From positions 687,174 through 751,173 of the forward strand of contig CAJNDS010002834.1 in assembly GCA_905221605.1 (NCBI GenBank): 64,000 nt of DNA, written 5' to 3'. The notes below the pieces were generated by a model. It was not told the origin of the DNA, ran no database searches, and saw only the letters and a list, made by a program, of their open reading frames with translations. The translations under genes were made by a program, and so were the position numbers. The DNA comes from Symbiodinium natans. Its lineage: Eukaryota; Sar; Dinophyceae; Suessiales; Symbiodiniaceae. This document shows positions 1-10,288 of this stretch, in pieces. Numbering within the stretch: the first letter of the stretch is position 1; the number at the start of each line of letters is the position of its first letter.

Positions 1-106
1 GTTTAGGGTCTCACGTTTAGGGTTTAGGATTAATAGGGTTTAGGGTTTAGGGTTTATGGTTTAGGGTTTAGGGTTTAAGGTTTAGGGTTTGGGATTTATA
101 ATGGCT
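1..106 (+). repeat. Degenerate TTTAGGG array at window start
   Basis: Mixed perfect and mutated TTTAGGG units read on the plus strand, with interruptions such as TTTATGG and TTTAAGG. The decay suggests an older array. From about 107 to 505 the sequence turns into unrecognised spacer with no clear gene. Confidence 0.85.
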
Positions 107-506
107 TTAGGGCTTACAAGGGTGTAGGGCGCATAAAGGTTGAGGGCCTTTATGGTCATCATTGTTTTGAGGTTTTGCTTCCGTTTTGGGGTCTCAGGGT
201 TTCAGGGCCTAGCTACGTACGAGCTCTTAGTAGAGAGTTGGGAGTTTGGGACCCTGTACTACTGCTTATAGCATTATGAGAGTATATGGAGGATACAACG
301 TACCTAGATCCAACAAAACCGACTATCCCAAGAACTCGCGGAGTTTAGCATACTTGGGTGTAGATCACTTGTCCAAGCCGCATCTGCCGCCGCAGCTGTC
401 GAACAGTCCACCTCGACTGTACCGAACGCATCCCAAAATCTCTTAGCCCCGCTTCTCGCGATGGCGAAGACCCTTGCAGCGTTCCTGGCCTTGGCAGCAG
501 GAGCCT

Positions 507-540
507 CCTAAACCCTAAACCCTAAACCCTAAACCCTAGG
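507..540 (-). repeat. Short CCCTAAA array
   Basis: Four to five clean CCCTAAA units abut the left end of the family C-like hairpin segment that starts at about 540. Confidence 0.9.
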
Positions 541-650
541 ACCCAGAGTAGGCCCTTCTTCCCCTTTTTTGTTGGGGGGTGTAGGGGGCCCCTTATAACC
601 CCCCTGCAAACCCCAAAAGGGCACCCATTTTACTCCTAGGATAGGTCCTG
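540..650. mobile_element. Family C-like inverted-repeat element (C6)
   Basis: The left part reads CCCAGAGTAGGCCCTT followed by a T-rich then G-rich tract. The right part contains AAAAGGGCACCC. The same order of blocks recurs at 43,246-43,370 and, split by a telomeric array, at about 52,927-53,060. No coding capacity is seen, so this is best described as a MITE-like element related to family C. It is flanked by telomeric arrays on both sides. Confidence 0.5.
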
Positions 651-763
651 AACCCTGAACCCTGAACCCTGAACCCTGAACCCTGAACCCTGAACCCTGA
701 ACCCTGAACCCTGAACCCTGAACCCTGAACCCTAAACCCTAAACCCTAAACCCTAAACCCTAG
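648..763 (-). repeat. Variant array CCCTGAA passing into CCCTAAA
   Basis: About eleven consecutive CCCTGAA units (TTCAGGG on the other strand) are followed by about five canonical CCCTAAA units. The variant block is homogeneous, which suggests local amplification of a mutated unit. Confidence 0.9.
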
Positions 764-846
764 CCGCAGTTTTCGGTCGGTCCCCGCTTTCCACTCCAAA
801 TGGCATGAAGAAATTTTTGTCCTAGGCTACTGAAGCGCCTCGTGTA

Positions 847-955
847 GGTTAGGGTTTAGGGTTTAGGGTTTAGGGTTTAGGGTTTAGGGTTTAGGGTTTA
901 GGGTTTAGGGTTTAGGGTTTAGGGTTTAGGGTTTAGGGTTTAGGGTTTAGGGTTC
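847..955 (+). repeat. Clean TTTAGGG array
   Basis: About fifteen near-perfect TTTAGGG units with sharp borders against unrelated sequence. Confidence 0.95.
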
Positions 956-1038
956 GCGCACTTGTGGGGTTTACACCTGGGTCTCCCCCAATCCCTACTA
1001 CTTTTTCTTCCCTCTTTGTAACACCTCGGGGGTGGAGC

Positions 1039-1182
1039 CGCCTGGGGTGGGGGCTGGGGGGGGGTGGGGGGGGGGGGGGGGGTGTTGGGGGGGGGGGGGG
1101 GGGGTGGTGTGGTGGGTGTGGGGGGGTGGGGGGGGGGGGGGTGGGGGGGGGAGGGGGGGTTGGGGGGGGGGGGGGGGGGTTA
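1039..1182 (+). repeat. Poly-G rich tract
   Basis: About 140 bp almost entirely G, broken by single T, A or C. Open reading frames here encode only glycine-rich (plus) or proline-rich (minus) low-complexity peptides and are not genes. The tract has strong G-quadruplex potential. Confidence 0.9.
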
Positions 1183-1257
1183 TGCTTTGTAAAGCAGGTG
1201 CCTAAGCAAGTACCGAGAATGATCACACAAGCTGCCCGACGTATTCATTTGTATCAA

Positions 1258-2340
1258 CTAAACCCTAAACCCTATGTTCGTGAAGCTGCCCTGTGTTCCC
1301 TTAGAACCCCTAGGTAGTAAAACCCCAAGCCCTAAAATCCGAGAAATCCCAATACGCCTAAACCAGAAGCACTCAAACCCCAAGCCCAAAACCCTAAACC
1401 CGAAAACCCCTAGGCACTAAAACCCCAAGCACTAAGACCCCAAGTCCTACACCCTAAACCCTAAAACCCCTCAGCAGTAAAACCCAAGGCCTAAACCCCT
1501 AAACACTAAACCCCAAGCCCTATAAGCACTAAACCCCCAAGCCCCAAAACCAAAACCCGAAGACCCCTAAGCACGAAAATACCAACCCCTAAACCCCAAA
1601 CCCGAAAGCCCCTAAGACTAAAACCACAATCCCGAAATCCCTTAAACACGAAAACCCTCAGCCCTAAACCCTAAACCCTAAACCCCAAGCCGTAAATCTT
1701 GGAAGGCTTGTCCACCGGTTGTGGACGCCCTGGCTCGAAGACCTCCATTTTGGTGGCCCTAAAACCTAAACCCTAACACCCGCACACCCCTAAGCACTAA
1801 AACCCCAAGCCCTAAGCCCCAAACCCGTAAGCAGTAAAAACCCAAGCCCTAAACCCAAAACCCTAAAACCCCTAAGCACTGAAACCCCAAGCCCTAAACC
1901 CCTAAACCCCCAAACCCTATGACCCCAAACCCGAAGCCCTAACCCTAATTAAACCCCTAAGCACTGAACCCCAAGCCCTAAACCCTAAACCTTAAAACCC
2001 CTAAGCACTAAAACCCCATGCCCTAAACCTTAACAGCCTAGTTACACACACACAAAAACCCTAAACCCTAAAACCCGAACCCTAAAACATAGAAAGCCTT
2101 AAACCCCAAACACCAAAACCCCAACCCACAAAACCCTAAGTCCTGAAGCCTAAAACCCCAAGCCCTAAACCCTAAAACCCAAATCCCCGAAGCACTCATG
2201 CCCTACACCCTAGAAAGCCCTAAACAGCAAAACCCTAAACACCCAAACCCTAGAAAGCTCTAAACTCCAAAACCCACATAAACACTAAACACTAAAACCC
2301 ACTACACCCTAAAACTCCGCACACCACAACCCCAAGCCCT
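1258..2340 (-). repeat. Long degenerate CCCTAAA-like region
   Basis: Roughly 1 kb of loosely telomere-like sequence (AAACCCCAAGCCCTAAAC and similar) with variable spacing and many substitutions. It reads as an ancient or error-prone array and holds no gene. A short non-telomeric patch occurs at about 1,697-1,760. Confidence 0.8.
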
Positions 2341-2573
2341 AGGCCCTAAACCCTAAACCCTGACCCTAAACCTTAAACCCTAAACCCTGAACCCTAAACC
2401 CCTAAACCCTAAACCTTAAACCCTAAACCCTAAACCCTAACCTTAAACCCTAAACCCTAAACCCTAAACCCCTAAACCCTAAACCCTAAACCCCTAAACC
2501 CCTAAACCCCTAAACCCCTAAACCCTAAACCCTAAACCCTAAACCCTAAACCCCTAAACCCTAAACCCCTAGA
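2341..2573 (-). repeat. CCCTAAA array with 8-bp variants
   Basis: Canonical CCCTAAA units are interspersed with CCCCTAAA units having one extra C. This is the younger-looking continuation of the degenerate region to its left. Confidence 0.9.
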
Positions 2574-2656
2574 AAGCCATCGGCCGCCAACACCCAGCCA
2601 GGAGCCGAAGGGGCCGCTCCTGCGAAGTGCGCCTCTGGTCACTGTGAGGACCTGTT

Positions 2657-2773
2657 TTGGGGTTTAGGGTTTGTGGTTTGGGGTTTAGGGTTTAGGGTTT
2701 GGGGTTTAGGGTTTAGGGTTTAGGGGTTTAGGGTTTAGGGTTTAGGGTTTAGGGTTTAGGGTTTAGGGTTTAG
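2657..2773 (+). repeat. TTTAGGG array
   Basis: About fourteen units with some GGGG variants at the left side. The orientation is opposite to the array ending at 2,573, with about 80 bp of unrelated sequence between. Confidence 0.9.
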
Positions 2774-2942
2774 ATCCTTGGCTTCTGGGTTTGGGGGTTC
2801 AAAAGCCGTGAGTGCATGCTGCCGTTACGCCGCGTAGGAGTCGATCTTGCTGCAGATGCATGCCATGGGCAACGCCACGGCCGGGGGTCCTGGAAGATCT
2901 TGGAGAGCAAAAAGATACACCCCATGTACACCGGAGTAAGCC

Positions 2943-3020
2943 TAGGGTTTGGGGTTTAGGGTTTAGGGTCTACAGGGTTTGGGGTTTAGGGCTAGGGTTT
3001 AGGGTTCAGGGTTCAGGGTT
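2943..3020 (+). repeat. Degenerate TTTAGGG array
   Basis: Mixed TTTAGGG, TTTGGGG and TTCAGGG units. Short arrays of the same kind follow at 3,120-3,168 (+), 3,369-3,440 (-) and 3,608-3,648 (+). The spacers between them are unrecognised. Confidence 0.85.
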
Positions 3021-4093
3021 ATGACGGGGTATTTTGGGCTTCTGTGGGCAGCGGGGAGGAGGCCGAGGCGAGCCTAGGTCTTGGGGTCCAGGGGTTTCGT
3101 GTGGCGCTTTTGGTTTTTGGGGCCTTTGGTTTTGGGTTTTAGGGTTTAGGGTTTAGGGTTTAGGGCTTAAAGAATTGTTAGGGGCCTTTGTCCAGTGCCG
3201 ACGACGTTGACGGAATCTTGGGGTGCTCTTACACAGACAGCGAAGCTGAAAATAGACTAGCCCCAGTATGTGTTCTAACACAACAGATGCTTGTCCTTCT
3301 TGACACAACACCCTAGCCCATGTCAGGAGCAGAGTGGGCTGGAGCCATCAAGTATTGTGAGAAGCGTCCTAAACCCTAAACCCTAAACCGTAAACCTAAA
3401 CCCTAAACCCTAAACCCAAAACCCAAAACTGCAAACCCTAAACAAGTGCCACGGTCTTGAGGGCGTCGGGCTACAGCCTTTTGAAGACACTTTCGGGGTA
3501 GAGTTGCTGTGGGCTTGGGGGCTCCTGTTAGGAAAGACATCTAGATGATGCTAGCATACGTAAGTTCCTGGTCTTGGTGCGGGATGATGTGGACTTGCCG
3601 GCTCCCTTAGGGTGTAGGGTTTAGGGTTTAGGGTTTACGGTTTAGGGGGTATCCAACCCAAACAAGGGGGTGCCCTCATGCAATATTGTTCTTGGGCTAC
3701 CAAGGATTAAAGGTACCTAATCTTGGCTTTCTTCTGGCTGGCTCTTAGAACTTTAACCTTTGGGTCTTTGTCGAAACTACAAAAAGGATCCCAAACTTTC
3801 AACTCTTAAGAGGGGTGCAGAAGTCAGCCAACTATTTCCCTCAGTCTGCGCACCCCAAACTCTAAACCCTAAACCCTCCCTTAAGATCCCTATCATTCCT
3901 AGATCAGTGTTAGTGATCCTATTTACTTTTTGGGTTATGGGCTTTCTTATATATGAACAAAAAGGATTTTTTCTTCCTAGGGGAACAGGGGTTAAGATTC
4001 TGCGAAGAGTCGCCAAGGCCTTCCAATTCCAGATGCCCTTCGACTCATCAATTGTCCCGACGCCCCTGGAGATCGAAAAGGCATTGGAACCTG

Positions 4094-4202
4094 GAACCCC
4101 AAACCCTAAACCCTAAACCCTAAAGCCCTAAACCCTAAACCCTAAACCCTAAACCCTAAACCCTCAACCCTCAACCCTAAACCCTAAACCCTAAACCCTA
4201 AG
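4094..4202 (-). repeat. CCCTAAA array
   Basis: About fifteen units with two CCCTCAA variants. Confidence 0.92.
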
Positions 4203-4464
4203 CCGGTCGGGTCTACCCCGGGCCCACCGAGTCCCCAAGAGGCGGCTAAGACCCTGCGTCGGGGTTTAGGGGTGAGGCGGGCAGATTAATTCGAAAACAG
4301 CTGAACTTCAAACTTTTTTGTGTTTCCTCACTTGGTTTAGGGTTGAGGGTTTAGGGTTTAGGGTTTAGAGTTTAACCTTTATCCCTTGGTGGCTGGAGAA
4401 GTAAGTTGGGGTTGAAGAGTTTTGGACTGAGGTCAAGAGACTCCACCTTGGGGCCCTAGGTTGA

Positions 4465-4525
4465 ACCCTAAACCCTAAACCCTAAACCCTAAACCCTAAA
4501 CCCTAAACCCTAAACCCTAAACCTG
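4465..4525 (-). repeat. CCCTAAA array
   Basis: About eight clean units. An opposite-strand array lies at 4,690-4,742, just after a short TA repeat at 4,668-4,686. Confidence 0.92.
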
Positions 4526-4742
4526 TACCCTTAGCTTTGCGGGGAGCCTGTTATGAAGAGTTTTGGGATTGAGGTCAGGAGGCTCTGCCTTGGACCCCTA
4601 GGGCACTAGGTTGTACCCTTGGGTTGGCGGAGCCTGTTTAAAGATTCCTGAGGGGCCCTCTGCGTGGTATATATATATATATATATTCAGGTGAACCTTA
4701 GGGGGTTTAGGGTTTAGGGTTTAAGGTTTAGGGTTTAGGGGT

Positions 4743-5115
4743 ACAAACATTAGGGGTACGAGCCTTTGTCCCTTGATGAGATGATGGGTTGGAGGGTTCA
4801 GGGTTTCAGGCTTCGGACAGTTCGGGGTTCGTGGCCATTTGGGTACCTAACTTCCTTATCTTAGTATCCTACCCCCCGAACAAGGTTCGCCCCCAGAAAT
4901 TTGGGCTCCAAGACTGTAGCCAGCTTTGAGGTTGGTCTGAAAGCGGTGCAAATCTAGGGATGGGTGCAGGATCGCAACCCTAAACCACTGTTCCAGGTAT
5001 GTAACCGCCATGAAGCCAGCCACCGGTCAAGATGTTCAACTCTTGTGTTTTCCAAGCACGACTTAAGGGATTTCACCGCAGATTCGCCCGCAACACACAT
5101 GGTCTGGGTGCTTCG
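4743..5115. other. Spacer without recognised gene
   Basis: About 370 bp of mixed-composition DNA. No long open frame, RNA gene or repeat family was recognised. Confidence 0.5.
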
Positions 5116-5188
5116 GGTTGAGGGTTTAGGGTTTAGGGTTTAGGGTTTAGGGTTTAGGGTTTAGGGTTTAGGGTTTAGGGTTTAGGCT
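5116..5188 (+). repeat. TTTAGGG array
   Basis: About ten clean units. Confidence 0.93.
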
Positions 5189-5299
5189 ACGTAGAGTTGG
5201 CAAAAGCCGGATTGTCGTGCCCGCAGGCAAAAGTGGAGCACCAAGCCGTGCGTCGCGAAGCCAGGCGGACGCCGATGTCCCCCCTTTGTTTCAGGGCTG

Positions 5300-5630
5300 A
5301 ACCCTGAAGCCCCAAACCCAAAACCCTAAACCCCAAGCCCTAAACCCTATGCCCTAAACCCTAAACCCTGAACCCTAAACCCTGAACCCCAAACCTGAAA
5401 CCCTGCACCTAAACCCTAACCCTAAATTGATTCGTGCTACGGTTTTCTAGGTTGGTTTTTGGGGACATTTGTTATTTTCCTTATTTGGGTTTATAGGGGA
5501 CCCTATATATAAGTATTGTTCAGAGGGTTTAAAGGCCAACCCCAGTTTTGGTCGTATCAAACCCTCAGCCCCTAAACCCTAAACTCTAGACCCTAAACCC
5601 TAAACCCCAAACCCTAAATCCTAACCCTAA
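5300..5630 (-). repeat. Two degenerate CCCTAAA arrays with spacer
   Basis: Degenerate arrays at about 5,300-5,427 and 5,565-5,630 bracket a segment (about 5,440-5,560) carrying TTTTCCTTATTTGGGTTTA and CAGAGGGTTTAAAGGCC. A similar pair of blocks occurs at about 51,296-51,392, so this may be another dispersed short repeat. Confidence 0.7.
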
Positions 5631-5747
5631 ACTGCTTTGTGCCATGGTTTAGAAATCGTACCTACTCGCGCGAGGGATCTGCCAGTGCAGCTGCCCGAAT
5701 GCCGCGCAGATATGACCGGCTCAATTCCAGCAGCCACGGCGGCGATT

Positions 5748-6375
5748 TGGGGGTTGAGGGTTGAGGGTTTAGGGTTTAGGGCTTCGGGGTTTAAGGTTTA
5801 GGGTTTAGGAGTTGAGGGTCTAAGGTTGAGGTCTTTAGCTTTTCGGGTTTAGGGGTTGAGGCTTTTTAGGGTGCAGGGCTTGAAGGTTTTGAGAGTTTCG
5901 GGGTTGGGGTTTTGAGAATTTGGGGCTTGTGGTTTTGAGTGCTCATGGGCTGAGGTTTTGAGGGTTTAGGGGTTGAGGTTTTGAGGTGTTCGGTTCGGGG
6001 TTGAGGTTGGTAAGGTTTCGGGGTTGAGGTGTTCAGGGATGAGGGTTTGAGGTTTAGGGTTTAGGGGGCTAAGGTTTAGGGTTTCGGGGGTTTAAGGTTT
6101 ACAGGGCTTCAGGGGTTGAGGCTCTTCGGGTTTAGGGGCTGAGGTTTTTGAGTCAGTTTAGGGGGTTCGAAGTTTAGGCTTGAGGGGTTGAGGTTTAGGG
6201 TTTGAGGGTTTTCCCGTTCAGGGGCTTCATGATTTGAGGGGTTGAGGTTTCTTAGGGTTTAGGGGGTTTGAGGTTTAGGGTTTAGGGGTTGAGGCTTTTA
6301 GGGTTCGGGTTCTTAGGGTTTAGGGGTTGAGGTTTTTTGTGATCTAGGGTTTTGGGTGTATAGGGGTTCAGTTTT
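5748..6375 (+). repeat. Long degenerate TTTAGGG/TTGAGGG region
   Basis: Over 600 bp of TTTAGGG-like, TTGAGGG-like and TTTTGAG-like text with irregular spacing, in which few perfect runs survive. It has no coding potential. Confidence 0.8.
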
Positions 6376-6463
6376 TTTTTGGACAGTTGCTAAGGGTATA
6401 AAAACCTAAAGCCCTGAACCCTACATCGGGCTTGCAGTTTGCAGTGGCTCTTGGGGTACTGTA

Positions 6464-6706
6464 GTTACATGGTCCCTTGAGCCCTCAAACGGGTACCCCC
6501 TTATACACCCTATACAAAGTAAGGTCCCATGCATCCCTAAGCCCTAAGCCCTAAGCCCCAAGCCCCAAGCCCTAAGCCCTAAGCCCTAAGCCCTAAGCCC
6601 TAAGCCCTCAGCCCTAACCCTAAAACTAAACCCCAAACCCTACACCGCCCATACATCAGAACCCTTTAACGGAGGTAAGGCACCATGTCAAGGGCCCATG
6701 CAACTA
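6464..6706. mobile_element. Family E inverted-repeat element containing telomeric array (E2)
   Basis: The left end reads TTACATGGTCCCTT and the right end AAGGGCCCATGCAACTACC. Internal blocks ACCCCCTTATACACCCTATA and CCCATACATCAGAACCCTTT match, in the same order, the reverse complement of the element at 45,090-45,227. Here the two halves are separated by a CCCTAAG/CCCTAAA-type array (about 6,535-6,645) that the other copy lacks. No coding capacity. Confidence 0.7.
6535..6645 (-). repeat. CCCTAAG variant array inside element E2
   Basis: About nine CCCTAAG or CCCCAAG units, then degenerate CCCTAAA units. It interrupts the family E element. Confidence 0.88.
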
Positions 6707-6755
6707 CCCTAAGGGAGGCACGGAACCGGACAGGGTTGAAGGCTACCCAGCTGTT

Positions 6756-6892
6756 TAGGGAGTCAGGGTTTAGGGTTTCGGGTTTAGGGTGTATAGGTTT
6801 GAGGTTGAAGGCGCCTCGCCTCTTTAGGGTGTAGGGTTTAGGGCTTAGGGCTTAGGGTTTAGGGCTTAGGGCTTAGGGTTTAGGGCGTCGGC
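6756..6892 (+). repeat. TTTAGGG / CTTAGGG mixed array
   Basis: Degenerate left half, cleaner right half with alternating TTTAGGG and CTTAGGG. Confidence 0.85.
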
Positions 6893-6992
6893 TTTAGAAT
6901 GCCGGGACGACTTTCTCTCGCACGGCTCGCTGGGCGGATGTTGGGGACGAGGAGGTGCCGGAACGCGTCCCCGAACCCAGCCCCCCACATGG

Positions 6993-7144
6993 AGGTTCAT
7001 GGTACTTAGTAGCTATTTTTTAACTGTCCTCATAACCCAAGTATAGCCCAGGTAGCTAGACTTCGGGGACTGATAGTTGGGTTATAAGTACAGTCCTACT
7101 AACCCTATAAACCCTAAACCCTCAACCCTAAGTACCATGAACCT
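6993..7144. mobile_element. Family A inverted-repeat element with internal telomeric repeats (A1)
   Basis: Terminal inverted repeats are AGGTTCATGGTACTTAG (left) and CTAAGTACCATGAACCT (right). Internal blocks ATAACCCAAGTA and TGGGTTATAAGTACAGT match the copy at 49,424-49,545. Near its right end A1 has several CCCTAAA-type units (7,099-7,132) where the other copy has plain AT-rich sequence. Non-coding and MITE-like. Confidence 0.75.
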
Positions 7145-7241
7145 GCCATTAGTTACTAAGTACCCCCTCACAGTGGCCGGACTGTGGGGAGCCTCACCAG
7201 AATGAGAAGCAGATTCCGCAGCAGGATGGAAGGATGCTGCA

Positions 7242-7495
7242 GGGTTTAGGGTTTAGGGTTTAGGGTTTAGGGTTCGGACAATGGCGGCGGATGGTTCGTG
7301 CTGCGCCCGGGTAGGAATTTTGGAACCCCTCATCCTCTCACTTAGCCCTAAGCCCCAAACCATAAACCCCAAACCTGACACTAACCCCCAAACCCATATC
7401 CGAAACACTCAACCCCAAACCCCTAAACCTCCACTAAACCCAAAAAACTCAAACCGTAAACCCTACACCCAAGCCCCCAACCCTAAACCCCAAAG
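7242..7495. repeat. TTTAGGG array then degenerate CCCTAAA stretch
   Basis: Plus-strand units at 7,242-7,275, then a unique patch, then degenerate minus-strand units at about 7,340-7,495. The 86-codon frame across this segment is mostly translated telomere repeat (PNPKP-type) and is not a gene. Confidence 0.8.
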
Positions 7496-7849
7496 AGAAC
7501 CTCTGATCGGAGGAGTTTTCAAGTCTCGGCGTCTGCGGTAGACCCCCGGAGCCTCCTAGTTAAGGAGCATGCTGGTATGTGCGCATTCACAACCCACTAG
7601 AGGGTTTCGGGTTGAGGGCCAGGGTTTAGGCTTAGGGATGATGATCACCGGATTCTGTCGGGGCCTATTGGGTTGCAGGGGCTGGGGTTTTGGGATCATG
7701 GAAGGCTAAGCGGGTTTTGGGGGCGCCGAAGCCTGCGAACTGCACAACTTTGAGCCCTAAACCCTCATCCTAGTAGGTAACCTTTAACCCTTGTTGGGGG
7801 AGGTTAACCTTTAATTCCCCCAGGTTACTGGACAACTAAGTAGTCCCTA

Positions 7850-7900
7850 AACCCTAAGCCCTAAGCCCTAAACCCTAAACCCTAAACCCTAAATAAACCC
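7850..7900 (-). repeat. CCCTAAA/CCCTAAG array
   Basis: About seven units. A small hairpin-prone segment precedes it (about 7,772-7,845), whose right part resembles 28,185-28,218. Confidence 0.85.
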
Positions 7901-8003
7901 TGAACCCCTCACTTCTGACGTCCCCCCCGAGGCTTGCATGCAATACTCCGCCAACTGGTGCTGGGCAACTGTCACTTCGCAGAGCCACGCCTCGACTCGC
8001 TGG

Positions 8004-8104
8004 GGGTTTGGGGGGTTTGGGGGGTTTGGGGGGTTTAGGGTTTAGGGTTTAGGGTTTAGGGTTTAGGGTTTAGGGTTTAGGGTTTAGGGTTTAGGGTTTA
8101 GGGC
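8004..8104 (+). repeat. TTTGGGG-type then TTTAGGG array
   Basis: Four GGGGGGTTT units lead into about ten clean TTTAGGG units. A degenerate opposite-strand array follows directly at 8,105-8,190, so the two face each other. Confidence 0.9.
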
Positions 8105-8206
8105 CAGTAAATCCCTAAACTCTAAATTCCTAAACCCTCAAACCCTAAATCCCTAAACCCTTAAATCCCTAACCCCAAGCCCTACACCCCTGACTCCTTT
8201 GGAGAG

Positions 8207-8254
8207 GCTTGGTGGGCCAGTGGTGCCCTTTTACCATTTGTTGTTCTGGGTTCC
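8207..8254. mobile_element. Half of a family C element truncated by telomeric array (C5)
   Basis: GCTTGGTGGGCCAGTGGT and the following CCCTTTT...TTGTTGTTCTGGGTTCC match the left half of family C at 42,273-42,378. The element stops at a CCCGAAA/CCCTAAA array (8,255-8,330). No right half was found on the far side. Confidence 0.6.
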
Positions 8255-8330
8255 TAAACCCGAAACCCGAAACCCGAAACCCTAAACCCTAAACCCTAAA
8301 CCCTAAACCCTAAACCCTAAATCCTAAACC
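8255..8330 (-). repeat. CCCGAAA then CCCTAAA array
   Basis: Three CCCGAAA units precede about seven CCCTAAA units. The array replaces the missing half of element C5. Confidence 0.9.
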
Positions 8331-8443
8331 ACTTGATCCCACGAAGCTCCTAAGGATCACGGCCCACTTTGACCCCACGCACTACCCGGCCGCGGGACGC
8401 GAGGTTCTGATTGGCACAGAGCTCCTTGGGTGGAACCCTGAAT

Positions 8444-8507
8444 TAGGGTTTAGGGTTTAGGGTTTAGGGTTTAGGGTTTAGGGTTTAGGGTTTAGGGTTT
8501 AGGGTTC
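8444..8507 (+). repeat. TTTAGGG array
   Basis: About nine clean units. Confidence 0.93.
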
Positions 8508-8900
8508 AGCATCTCAAGTCCAAGCATGCACTAGTCAAGCACTTCATCGAGTGTTGGAAAAATACCCACCCACCCAAAGAATCCCATAACATTAAGAAAG
8601 ACATTTCATTTACCTTAATAGTTTGCAGTTAGTTTCGGAAATCAATGCAAAAACTTCCGAGACTGACCTTTTAAGCGAAGCCAGTAGCTTCATTTCCGAT
8701 ATTCAGAGCAGTTACATTAATAAATTCAGGCGACAAGACAACAACTCTAAAGCCAGCCCAGAAAGAGCGGGCCCTGAACCCTAAACCCAGAACCCTAAAG
8801 CCAGCCCAGACCAGACTAGGCCCAGTAAAAAGGCGACCTTGCCCAGTAAGACGGCGACCTTGCCCAGTAACTCCCCAACATTTAAATTATATATGTAAGA
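8508..8900. other. AT-richer spacer, origin unknown
   Basis: About 390 bp with more A/T than its surroundings and almost no telomere-like units. It contains a short repeated phrase, GCCCAGTAA followed by AAGGCGACCTT or ACGGCGACCTT (about 8,820-8,870). No gene is recognised. Confidence 0.4.
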
Positions 8901-8901
8901 G

Positions 8902-9200
8902 AGGTTTAGGGTTTAGGGTCTAGGGTCTAGGGTTTGTCTAGGGTCTAGGGTCTAGGGTTTAGGGCTAGGGTGTAGGGTTTAGGTTTTAGGGTTTAGGGTT
9001 GATTGTTTAGGGTTTATGGTTTACCCCCCCCCCCCCCCCCCCAAAGCGCAAACCCCAGACCCTCAAACCCTATCCCTAAACCCCTAAACCCTCGCGATCT
9101 AAAATTAGTAGTACTCTCTTGGGTCGTTGATTGGGGGGGTTTAGGGTTTAGGGTTTAGCGCATAAAGGAATAGGGTTGAGGGTTTAAAGCTTTTTTGCTT
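8902..9200 (+). repeat. Degenerate TTTAGGG arrays around a poly-C run
   Basis: Array with TCTAGGG variants (8,902-9,022), a run of about 18 C (9,025-9,042), a few CCCTAAA units, and another TTTAGGG array (9,138-9,160). Confidence 0.8.
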
Positions 9201-9400
9201 TAAATGTTAGAGCCGCGCACGCGTTGTGTTCGAGCCCCATCGCCTTCGGGGCGCGACGCCCGAGTCGCACGTAGTTTTTCTTTCGATATGAATGCGAATG
9301 CCCAGGGCTGTGTTTCCAACGTCTATCCGTTGTCTAGATTGCTTTGTCAGGCTTAGGGTTTGACAGCCTGCGCCCGAAACCCTACACCCTGCCCCAGTCC

Positions 9401-9417
9401 CCCCCCCCCCCCCCCCC
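9401..9417 (-). repeat. Poly-C run
   Basis: Seventeen consecutive C. From about 9,201 to 9,880 the remaining sequence is unrecognised spacer with scattered degenerate TTTAGGG-like words. Confidence 0.9.
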
Positions 9418-9885
9418 TCAGGGACGTGAAGGAAAAAGCGCAGTCTGCGCACAGCTGCTTCGGCCTTGAGTGTGACTTGGCCACAAATGCGTTTCGGGCT
9501 TGTAGGGCTTAGGGCTTAGGTTGAGGCATTGGGGTGTTGGGTGTGCTACTTAGGGTTTGTAAGGTCTTGTAGATGGCTTAGGCGCCGGTTGGGGTCATCA
9601 TCTATACTCCCCCTTTGGGAACGATGATGACACATAAATCATCCTAAATCTGTCCTGGGTTGGGGTAAAAGGTTGTTCGCGGTGATTCACCGGTGTTAAT
9701 GTTTAGGGTTTGGGGGTAATTAGGGTTCATAGTGGTTTTGAGGGTTTACGTTGAGGGTTTTGGAGGGCTTGTTGTTTAGGCCCTAGGCGGGTTCAGGGTT
9801 TACGCTTAGCCTTCACGAGAGCTTCCCGGTTCGGGGAACCCCTAAACCTCGGGTCTAAGGATCTAAGGTTTGCGGGTGCAGGGTT

Positions 9886-9972
9886 TCCCTAAACCCTAAA
9901 CCCTAAACCCTAAACCCTAAACCCTAAACCCCAAACCCCAAACCGCAAACCCAAAACCCCAAACCCCAAACC
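9886..9972 (-). repeat. CCCTAAA then CCCCAAA array
   Basis: Five or six canonical units grade into CCCCAAA variants. Confidence 0.9.
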
Positions 9973-10111
9973 CTTAAGGCAGGCGCGTCTGCTCTGGTTT
10001 GTCTCGTGCTTTCCTGCTAGGCTCAGAGGCCCGGGGTGGGCACACCCCTTGTGTTCGTTTCCTGGTCTTAGGTGGGCATCATGAAGAGGGTTTAGGAGGG
10101 TCAAGGTATCC

Positions 10112-10207
10112 CTAAACCCTAAACCTTAAACCCTAAACCTTAAACCCTAAAAGCTAAACCCTAAACCCTAAACCCTAAACCCTAAACCCTGAACCCTGAA
10201 CCCTGAA
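10112..10207 (-). repeat. CCCTAAA array with CCCTGAA end
   Basis: About thirteen units, the last three being CCCTGAA. Confidence 0.92.
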
Positions 10208-10288
10208 CCTGCATGAGCGCCGGAGCGCACGACCTTCCCACCCAGGCAAGATCGTCGGCATGATCCACGCCGAGAACATCCAGGCGAG

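Noticed and set aside
1-106. True chromosome end at the left edge of the window
   Set aside because: The units are degenerate and mixed with other sequence, the following kilobases alternate orientation, and nothing marks a terminus. The window edge is arbitrary.
933-1317. Proline-rich and glycine-rich frames of about 100 codons on opposite strands
   Set aside because: They are translations of the poly-G tract, with no non-repetitive coding sequence.
7281-7541. Open frame of 86 codons with repeated NPKP-type motif
   Set aside because: The motif is a translation of CCCTAAA units in one frame. Equivalent peptides appear wherever arrays occur.
9206-9260. Possible tRNA 3' half around GTTCGAGCCCCATC
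   Set aside because: The bases flanking the loop do not form a T stem, and no matching acceptor or anticodon arm could be placed.
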